Assembly: GCF_964204645.1 (NCBI RefSeq) | Contig: NC_134025.1 | Coordinates: 22,598,001-22,662,000 of the forward strand | Origin: Tubulanus polymorphus | Taxonomy: Eukaryota; Nemertea; Palaeonemertea; Tubulaniformes; Tubulanidae | Direction: 5' to 3' | DNA length: 64,000 nucleotides | Shown: positions 60,601 to 64,000 of the stretch, piece after piece | How the letters are laid out: each line of letters starts with the position of its first letter | Position numbering within the stretch: position 1 is the first letter of the stretch | Notes under the pieces: generated by a model | The model's database searches: none | Seen by the model: the letters and a program-made list of their open reading frames with translations, nothing else | What the model was told of the DNA's origin: nothing | Made by a program: the position numbers and the translations under genes

Positions 60601-62967
60601 CAGCTGGTAATTCGGAGTGATCGTCGAACTCGCAATTGCCCGCCGAGGTTTCATTAATGTCGGCTTCTAACAACATTAATTCGTAGCGCTGATAATATAC
60701 ATATTTATTCTGCATATCATTTAACCGCTTAGAAATATATTATATTCGTACTCGGCAAGTTTCTGCTCACACTGAGAGTGAGCTCGGATACGCGTTCAGG
60801 ATATTGATGAGGATGCTGTTCTATCTATTATGTGTGTTCTGTTGCTTTGTGTGACTGCTATTCGCCCATGTGGCTTGTAGTTATTAGCTGCCAATAGTTG
60901 TGTAATCTCAGCTGGTAATATTGAGTAGAAAACGCACATGTCTGCTCAGGTTACTGGTTGGGATTCTACAAATGTTGGCTTTCCCAGCATGCACAATAAC
61001 ACGATGCACTACTTTACTACTTAGACAAAAAGCTTGCTCAAAACTAATAACAATGATCACGTTGTTCGAGGGACTGTTTCTTCGCGCGACGTGGATGTGA
61101 ATTCGAGCGCCGCTGATTTGAGGATGGGACGATGTTCCCACGCTGTGAGTATTACATCAGGTACTGATACCACTTCTCAGTACCTTTTGTGATATTCATA
61201 GTATGGTGAGCAATTAACAGCATGATGATGGCGAATATGCATGGATTTGACGAATTTAATTGAAGTTATATTCGAAATCGTTTTTGTTCTTTTTTCATTC
61301 ACACGAGTGTTGATATTTATATTATTCGACTTCCTTTCTTTGCTCTGTGCTGCTCAGAGCAGCTTTCAATATGCCCATCTTTAATAACTGTCATACTCTT
61401 TCAAATTGCAGTTCAACTTCGAGAAGCTGCTGCTAAACAGGCTGAAGAAGAAATACGAAAGCTGAGTTCGAATTCAGAAGCCAAGGTTGATAAGTAAGTT
61501 GAAATGTTATCGTTTTGAAAGACCAGATTCACATTTGTGAAAATATGAATTATCTGAGCATGGTTGTAGACATTTTATAGACTGGTATCAACTTAAACCT
61601 GAGGGGATTAACTCAAATGAAACTGAATTAAGTTAACCCCCAGGTTAAAGTTATTGCCAGTCTATGAAACTTGACTCTGAAGACCGATAAGCTAAGAATT
61701 GGCCCATTTATCTGATCCATTTCAAAGTTTTTGGCCCTGTGAATCTTCATGTCATTTGATTCTCATTCTTTTCAGGACAGTCATAAAGAATCTCTTCATG
61801 GGATATTTCCACACTCCGCAAAATAAACGTCAAGAAGTTCTCAGACTGATTGGCAGTATCCTTGATTTTACTCATGATGATATGCAGCAGGTATGGAAAC
61901 ACATTCATATTGAATTGATATGTTAATGTAGTTAAGTCGGTTGTGGGTGCAATTTTGGACAGTGCTGCCCTTGTTTTCTTGACTCTATATTGAAATTCAC
62001 AACCCTGGTCTAAATGATATATCCTTTTTTATCTTAACAGTTACATTGTTAAGTCTAGTAATTTGATTAGTATGCTTTCTTCGGAGTTCTAAAGCGCTTA
62101 TGATATTAATATCTTTCGCATTTTATATTAGATTGGAGCTGAATCAGGTGGTGGCTGGTTACCAAGTTGGATGCGTCGTTCACCTGCACCTAGTCCTGTA
62201 ACGCCTATCCGGACGACTCAACGAACCAACAGGTCTCTAGATCATGTAAGTGTTATCTGTAATAAGCGTTGGATCGAGCGACCCTTCAAAAGTTATACGT
62301 GTACTTCAGAATTATTGCCAAATCATGAATGTGTAACTGTAAATTATTATGAACATTCACCCAGATTGCAGCATATGGCATAGCCGAATTTAACCAATTT
62401 ATTCTGCTTATCCAACAATTTACCTTACCCATTAAAATTCATAGAATTTATTTGTGCTAAACATGCTGTGTGCCATCATGGAGATTCATGTTGGGTTTAC
62501 TAACATGGTAAATATGATATATGATGATATTTGATATATATATTCAATATATATAGATATAATGTTTCGTTTTGCAGTCATTCTCAGAAATGTTCATCAA
62601 GTTTCTTGAAAATGAATCAACTCCGAAACAAAATATTCGCCTTCCCGCCGAGGAAATGGCAAAAGACGTACAAAGAATGCACCAGAAACACCATCGCGAA
62701 TCGCATTCTGTGTCTCAGTTACCTCAGCATAAGCACCAACAGCCGGCATTCAATCCATTCTCCGCTCCACGCCACGCGGCCATGCCGATTCAAATCGGTA
62801 TGAATTCGTCAACCTCTCACGATTCTCACATATTAATCAATGCCGAAACGCCGTCGTTTTCGATGACGCCGCTCGCACCGGCGGCCGACAACATTCCGGG
62901 CTCGGGTCATTCTCATGCGGCTACGTCGAGCAGTCATATACTAAAAGACGTGCTACAGAAGCAATGA
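30151..62967 (+). CDS. TRIP11: GMAP-210 golgin (TRIP11 homolog), complete, 26 coding exons
   Basis: GMAP-210 is a long coiled-coil tether of the cis-Golgi. Its N terminus captures small curved vesicles, its C terminus binds ARF1, and it anchors IFT20 for ciliary traffic. Exons: 30151-30244, 33447-33523, 34431-34541, 37924-38053, 44703-44836, 46780-46863, 47443-47605, 48205-48770, 48943-49117, 50533-50636, 51999-52133, 52394-52613, 52776-52827, 53312-53627, 53951-54028, 54754-54915, 55124-55196, 55307-58677, 58916-58987, 59217-59502, 59745-59848, 60103-60202, 61412-61493, 61776-61890, 62132-62245, 62578-62967. All phases agree, giving 2435 residues against 1979 in human. Identification rests on both ends and on the middle: SLTDQISNFTKEVLTEGTEE, DGMDFGDVISSQQEIN-like residues, YAASLANLQMVLEQFQ, the GRAB domain and HILKDVLQKQ. 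Between them the chain is almost all heptad coiled coil. Exon 10 has a second in-frame donor, so 2415 residues is also possible. Confidence 0.95.
30245..33446. other. TRIP11 intron 1
   Basis: 3.2 kb, noncoding. Holds the inverted-repeat element at 32539-32663. Otherwise nothing recognisable beyond AT-rich sequence. Confidence 0.7.
32539..32663. mobile_element. Short MITE with CCAGTTGCTCAAA ends
   Basis: GGCCAGTTGCTCAAA at 32539-32553 pairs with TTTGAGCAACTGGTC at 32649-32663. Inner arms include TAACCGGTGGATAGTTGAC on the left and CCGACAGTTATCTTTAGAT on the right. About 125 bases, no coding capacity. Confidence 0.75.
33447..33523 (+). CDS. TRIP11: TRIP11 coding exon 2
   Basis: Residues 32-57, start of the coiled coil: HVTELKVAKSKITDLESQ. 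Acceptor TTTGCAG at 33446, donor GTAAGT at 33524. Confidence 0.85.
34431..34541 (+). CDS. TRIP11: TRIP11 coding exon 3
   Basis: Residues 58-94: NERLKHLIAELEVKNQSLEL then YRAILDNKE, in line with the human SENERLKKL region. 37 codons, phase 0 on both sides. Acceptor ATTGCAG at 34430. Confidence 0.9.
34542..37923. other. TRIP11 intron 3
   Basis: 3.4 kb with no supported exon or repeat family. A CT microsatellite lies at about 36490-36509, and a region of CpG-rich sequence at 37550-37920 precedes exon 4. Confidence 0.65.
37924..38053 (+). CDS. TRIP11: TRIP11 coding exon 4 (Gln-rich, His run)
   Basis: Residues 95-137. VELNLLKQQQHELQEQQK continues the coil, then SSHHHHHQAQFSEDEPYQ breaks it. The five-His run is coded by a CAT repeat at 37996-38010. 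This breaks where the human protein has its own loop. Acceptor TTGCAG at 37923, donor GTGAGT at 38054. Confidence 0.85.
38432..38807. repeat. Minisatellite, four copies of 94 bp
   Basis: The unit begins GGATCAGCACTGTACTTTC at 38432, 38526, 38620 and 38714, a constant period of 94. Copies differ at a handful of sites (ATAATAACC, GTAATTACC, GTACTTACC, ATAATTACC). The array ends near 38807. Open frames through it are chance, since 94 is not a multiple of three. Confidence 0.95.
40325..40614 (-). mobile_element. MITE family A, copy 4
   Basis: TTAGCCGCGATGACG on the left and GTGTGATCGCGCGGCTA on the right are the paired ends. It keeps ACTCGATACTAAACAA, CACTTCCGGAACCAGTTGCA and AAAATTTGGCTCAGGCCTGG. 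Same orientation as copy 3. Confidence 0.82.
41302..41562 (+). mobile_element. MITE family A, copy 5
   Basis: TATAGCTGCGATCACA on the left and TGTGATCGCGGCTTATA on the right are near-perfect inverted ends with TATA outside. It is in the orientation of copy 2, and opposite to copy 4, which ends 690 bases upstream. Confidence 0.84.
44703..44836 (+). CDS. TRIP11: TRIP11 coding exon 5
   Basis: Residues 138-182. FESDGMDFGDVISSQ followed by HEINRLRQEV matches the conserved human DMDFGDIISSQQEINRL segment. The acceptor is AAAGCAG at 44702; phase 1 excludes the AAAG one codon upstream as less fitting. Donor GTAAGT at 44837. Confidence 0.92.
44837..46779. other. TRIP11 intron 5
   Basis: 1.9 kb, noncoding. 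Contains foldback element C copy 2 (45918-46240). TTAACCCTTT at 45648 resembles a piggyBac-like end but has no partner. Confidence 0.65.
45918..46240. mobile_element. Foldback element C, copy 2
   Basis: TCATCCTCCCTCAGTAGGGA on the left and TCCCTGCCAGGGGAGAAGGATGA on the right pair, with GATGGCAT and ATGCCATC further in. The right arm carries GGTTCGAATCC, a perfect-looking T-loop or B-box motif. It is longer than copy 1 by about 65 bases of A-rich insert near 46085-46150. Confidence 0.78.
46780..46863 (+). CDS. TRIP11: TRIP11 coding exon 6
   Basis: Residues 183-210: NNQRENEKGGSNSVSSVNDD then GRLRDQIK. A polar linker in the place of the human QTSKAQGTDNSDQSE stretch. 28 codons, phase 0 on both sides. 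Acceptor TTTAAAG at 46779 is a weak, non-pyrimidine -3 site. Confidence 0.75.
46864..47442. other. TRIP11 intron 6
   Basis: 579 bases. Nothing beyond splice signals is seen. Confidence 0.7.
47443..47605 (+). CDS. TRIP11: TRIP11 coding exon 7
   Basis: Residues 211-264. HQQELSTLQNVHSQKIANLK, KRHKNEVVEYEDKIAEL: aligns with human EMSVLQNAHQQKL and RRHREELSDYEERIEEL. Acceptor TTTTCAG at 47442, donor GTAAGC at 47606. Confidence 0.93.
47606..48204. other. TRIP11 intron 7
   Basis: 599 bases. Nothing beyond splice signals is seen. Confidence 0.7.
48205..48770 (+). CDS. TRIP11: TRIP11 coding exon 8
   Basis: Residues 265-453, 188 codons of heptad coil, starting with an acidic stretch (DDASNVGEDDGG). 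GC content and CpG are clearly higher here than in exon 18, so base composition varies along this one gene. Acceptor TCGACAG at 48204, donor GTGCGC at 48771. Confidence 0.9.
48943..49117 (+). CDS. TRIP11: TRIP11 coding exon 9
   Basis: Residues 454-511: LVSQNADLHAEIHRLQEEEE, QSNQCLESELQTLNDQRETW. Acceptor CCTTCAG at 48942, donor GTAAAG at 49118, phase 1. Confidence 0.88.
49118..50532. other. TRIP11 intron 9
   Basis: 1.4 kb, AT-rich. No exon or repeat family recognised. Confidence 0.7.
50533..50636 (+). CDS. TRIP11: TRIP11 coding exon 10, two possible donors
   Basis: Residues 512-546: ENEATIGELEASLQQ, then VGDELTETRVRLLTELDANH. The donor after CAT is GTATAT at 50637. A second donor, CAG/GTGGGC at 50577, is in the same phase and would drop exactly those last 20 residues. 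The 20 residues keep a heptad pattern, so I include them. Confidence 0.78.
50637..51998. other. TRIP11 intron 10
   Basis: 1.36 kb, AT-rich. No exon or repeat family recognised. Confidence 0.7.
51999..52133 (+). CDS. TRIP11: TRIP11 coding exon 11
   Basis: Residues 547-591: TLKDIQDVKDRLETDM and EIINQLCDLDEQ. 45 codons, phase 0 on both sides. Acceptor TTTACAG at 51998. Confidence 0.85.
52394..52613 (+). CDS. TRIP11: TRIP11 coding exon 12
   Basis: Residues 592-664. FQIEALDAEKQLVLDETAQL, a short Gly-containing break (EGIGNAGMQD), then NLISNLENENTLLKDRV. Acceptor TGCGCAG at 52393, donor GTGAAT at 52614. Confidence 0.87.
52776..52827 (+). CDS. TRIP11: TRIP11 coding exon 13 (52 bases)
   Basis: Residues 665-681, DSNLTVSGFIDENIEQQ, a non-coil linker. 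Supported by TTTCAG at 52775, GTAATC at 52828 and by phase (1 in, 2 out) that fits both neighbours. Confidence 0.75.
52905..53120 (+). mobile_element. MITE family A, copy 6, decayed
   Basis: Starts AGTTGCGATGGCAAAAGCATTTTTGGCC and keeps GAGCCAACTTTTAGCACGGGTCAAA-type core sequence and GTGGTTTACATGTG. The right GATCGCGGC end is lost. It sits in TRIP11 intron 13 (52828-53311). Confidence 0.6.
53312..53627 (+). CDS. TRIP11: TRIP11 coding exon 14
   Basis: Residues 682-787. A Ser/Pro/Gly-rich hinge (GKGNLPLPLPPSSDNDSSNG) is followed by coil (RVLENQVEKYEQEIEHFEMV). Acceptor ATTTAAG at 53311 has a weak -3 base; the phase and the hinge-to-coil pattern support it. Donor GTGAGC at 53628. Confidence 0.8.
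53628..53950. other. TRIP11 intron 14
   Basis: 323 bases. Nothing beyond splice signals is seen. Confidence 0.7.
53951..54028 (+). CDS. TRIP11: TRIP11 coding exon 15 (basic cassette)
   Basis: Residues 788-813, GLVTVESKAKERRGRKRTGS then KPQDDL. 26 codons, phase 0 on both sides, so it can be skipped without changing frame. The basic run resembles a bipartite nuclear signal and interrupts the coil. Acceptor TGTGTAG at 53950, donor GTACGG at 54029. It could be an alternative exon, or less likely a chance open stretch. Confidence 0.6.
54029..54753. other. TRIP11 intron 15
   Basis: 725 bases, AT-rich. Nothing beyond splice signals is seen. Confidence 0.7.
54754..54915 (+). CDS. TRIP11: TRIP11 coding exon 16
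   Basis: Residues 814-867. An acidic segment (LSDLDQDLEPVVDASDGFSD) leads into coil (IDELYQQIQLLTDSNALLEN). 54 codons, phase 0. Donor GTTCGA at 54916. Confidence 0.87.
55124..55196 (+). CDS. TRIP11: TRIP11 coding exon 17
   Basis: Residues 868-891: ELLLKEMQDLRRSNDNLKAS. Acceptor TTTTTAG at 55123, donor GTAAAT at 55197, phase 1. Confidence 0.87.
55307..58677 (+). CDS. TRIP11: TRIP11 coding exon 18 (giant coiled-coil exon)
   Basis: Residues 892-2015, 3371 bases without a stop. Nearly unbroken Leu/Glu/Lys heptads. It contains blocks close to the human central rod, such as LTDLLNERELEITELKKDN and IIRDKDLEIESLAQKNDTLL. A run of seven Asp (about residue 1542 on, GAT repeat at 57255-57275) marks a break in the coil between two halves. 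Acceptor TTTCAG at 55306, donor GTTAGT at 58678. Confidence 0.96.
58916..58987 (+). CDS. TRIP11: TRIP11 coding exon 19
   Basis: Residues 2016-2039: AQFHVEREQKLTKELDRLRT, matching human QELERLRNHL in place. 24 codons, phase 0. Acceptor ATTACAG at 58915, donor GTATGC at 58988. Confidence 0.92.
59217..59502 (+). CDS. TRIP11: TRIP11 coding exon 20
   Basis: Residues 2040-2134. SANQHASEQVDGLQQQLHLV and QYAASLANLQMVLEQFQ are among the best matches to human TRIP11. Acceptor TGATAG at 59216, donor GTGAGT at 59503. Confidence 0.95.
59745..59848 (+). CDS. TRIP11: TRIP11 coding exon 21
   Basis: Residues 2135-2169: DDQLAAEVEKHQREIAANIK and LQERIVSLE. Acceptor TTTTCAG at 59744, donor GTACGT at 59849. Confidence 0.9.
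60103..60202 (+). CDS. TRIP11: TRIP11 coding exon 22
   Basis: Residues 2170-2202: AQDALEAASRISEQLDRKEE, aligned with human [21 protein letters not shown]. Acceptor TTCGTAG at 60102, donor GTAAAT at 60203. Confidence 0.94.
60203..61411. other. TRIP11 intron 22
   Basis: 1.2 kb. Nothing recognised beyond AT-rich sequence and splice signals. Confidence 0.65.
61412..61493 (+). CDS. TRIP11: TRIP11 coding exon 23
   Basis: Residues 2203-2229: QLREAAAKQAEEEIRKLSSN and EAKVDK, the lead-in to the GRAB domain. Acceptor TTGCAG at 61411, donor GTAAGT at 61494, phase 2. Confidence 0.9.
61577..61665. mobile_element. Foldback element in TRIP11 intron 23
   Basis: ATAGACTGGTATCAACTTAA followed by ACCTGAGGG pairs imperfectly with CCCCCAGGTT, AAAGTTATTGCCAGTCTAT. 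About 28-base arms around a 30-base centre. A similar CCTGGGTTAAAGTTAAAATTG motif is near 53107, suggesting a small family. Confidence 0.7.
61776..61890 (+). CDS. TRIP11: TRIP11 coding exon 24 (GRAB domain)
   Basis: Residues 2230-2268: VIKNLFMGYFHTPQNKRQEV then LRLIGSILDFTHDDMQQ. This is the ARF1-GTP-binding GRAB domain shared with GMAP-210-type golgins from yeast to human. The HTPxNxRxEVLRLxGSIL pattern is fully kept. Confidence 0.96.
62132..62245 (+). CDS. TRIP11: TRIP11 coding exon 25
   Basis: Residues 2269-2306: GGGWLPSWMRRSPAPSPVTP, corresponding to the human MTGWLGGGSKSVPNTPLRP stretch after GRAB. 38 codons, phase 0. Acceptor TATTAG at 62131, donor GTAAGT at 62246. Confidence 0.9.
62246..62577. 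other. TRIP11 intron 25
   Basis: 332 bases, very AT-rich near the acceptor. Nothing else is seen. Confidence 0.7.
62578..62967 (+). CDS. TRIP11: TRIP11 coding exon 26 and stop
   Basis: Residues 2307-2435. SFSEMFIKFLENES matches human SFSELFVKFLETES. Then a His/Gln/Ser-rich disordered tail with NPFSAPRHAAMPI, MTPLAPAADN and the C terminus HILKDVLQKQ, as in human VLKDLLKQ. TGA at 62965-62967. Confidence 0.95.
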   Translation, partial: SFSEMFIKFLENESTPKQNIRLPAEEMAKDVQRMHQKHHRESHSVSQLPQHKHQQPAFNPFSAPRHAAMPIQIGMNSSTSHDSHILINAETPSFSMTPLAPAADNIPGSGHSHAATSSSHILKDVLQKQ

Positions 62968-63560
62968 CGCTAGTTCACCGCACTGGTAGTTTTCAAAGAA
63001 AATAATCGTCGTTCTCATATCATTTAAAAAGACCACAATTCGAATATCATCAATAGTTGTACTTTTGTCACTTGCATTTTGGGCCTGGCTCACGAATTAC
63101 CGGTTAAGTTATTAACGTAAGCACTGATGATTTGTAAATATGGTGCAAAAAAGCAACGGCCAGTATGTGGTGGACCAGTGGTGTGTGATAGCTAAATGGT
63201 AGATTTCCCATAGTTTTAGACGTAAAGCTTGAAATGATGATCTACCTCTGGGTACAGAGTCTAGTTGTATTAATGTGGTTAATCTGCTTGCCATAATCAA
63301 AATTACATAAAATGGGTTTCGAATGGGGGTTATGTTCGTTTGCTTGTTTTTGATAAATTCTTGGATGTTTTGTCTTGGTTTGTTTTACAATGCAATTTTG
63401 GGCGAGATTTCTTCAATGTCTTAAAAGGTTGAAGCTATTGAATATATTATTGTAAATTCAAATATATATATATATAAAATCTATTTATTGCTGTAAATTT
63501 GTACATAACGTGTTATATCAAATAATAAATGAATATTGTACAGGGTACAGCTCTTAATTT
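62968..63560 (+). other. TRIP11: TRIP11 3' UTR with poly(A) signal
   Basis: AT-rich, noncoding. AATAAA at 63524-63529 is the best poly(A) signal, with a GT-rich stretch about 50 bases downstream. That gives a 3' UTR near 580 bases. Confidence 0.65.
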
Positions 63561-64000
63561 CATACAGTTAGTTGTTCGGTATCTTTGGTGGCTTCTGTTA
63601 CTTGAAGGACTTCAAGGGGTCGTCTTGTTGTTAGGATTAGCAGGGATCATATGAAACCTCTTAATGACATGATTGCAAGCTATATGTTTCCCGGAGATGT
63701 GTTTAAGCCAAATTTGATAAAGATATCAAGGGCATTAATTGCATCCCTGGGCGAAGAATATGATCATCCTTAGATAACCAGGCATATTGAAAATATCACA
63801 TTTCAAGTACCGTTACCTTCCCTGTTTTCACAGCATCAAAGATGATGGTATCGTAATTGTAATGAAAATATCTTTAGTCATGTTGCGGTAATAACAAACC
63901 TATCAACATTTTTGGAATTGCCCCTATTCACCATTGTGCTAATGCATGATGATGTCTTAGCAATCGGATGAAAAAATATCTGTTAAGTCCTGTCGTTAGT
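63561..64000. other. Downstream flank, no feature seen
   Basis: No open frame, repeat family or RNA gene is recognised to the window edge. Confidence 0.6.

Overview
The window is eukaryotic genomic DNA from an invertebrate animal. It is AT-rich, with canonical GT-AG introns of about 0.2 to 12 kb and many short non-autonomous transposons. A marine lophotrochozoan (mollusc or annelid type) is my best guess, from protein divergence and repeat style; no sequence in the window fixes the species. There is no bacterial, viral or organellar content, and I found no intact transposase or reverse transcriptase.

Layout, all genes on the + strand. (1) 1-5124 is the tail of an upstream gene: one terminal coding exon (5008-5124) after a repeat-bearing intron. 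(2) 7920-27337 is a complete kindlin (fermitin) gene in 12 coding exons, 701 residues, with a probable noncoding first exon ending near 7716 and a 12-kb first coding intron. (3) 30151-62967 is a complete gene for the golgin GMAP-210 (TRIP11) in 26 coding exons, predicted at 2435 residues, including one giant exon of 3371 bases. Its poly(A) signal is near 63524. I assembled both reading frames by hand from splice sites; every intron phase agrees and neither frame has an internal stop.

The two main genes are not known to work together. Kindlin acts at integrin adhesions. GMAP-210 tethers vesicles at the cis-Golgi and helps ciliary traffic. Their head-to-tail adjacency is a synteny observation, not an operon.

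The noncoding sequence is dominated by short inverted-repeat elements: a six-copy family with GCCGCGATCACAC ends and a TA target, a two-copy AAGCCTAACTCAG family, a piggyBac-like element flanked by TTAA, hAT-like elements with GGTGGCCACT or GGATCCGCCCCTG ends, long foldback elements, and one tRNA-derived SINE. There are also a 4 x 94 bp minisatellite, a 355-bp tandem duplication and a 53-unit TA microsatellite. I did not find a new biological system. The more interesting points are a Gln-to-Ser change in the kindlin integrin-binding QW motif, a short ALPS motif and a basic cassette exon in GMAP-210, and the MITE families.
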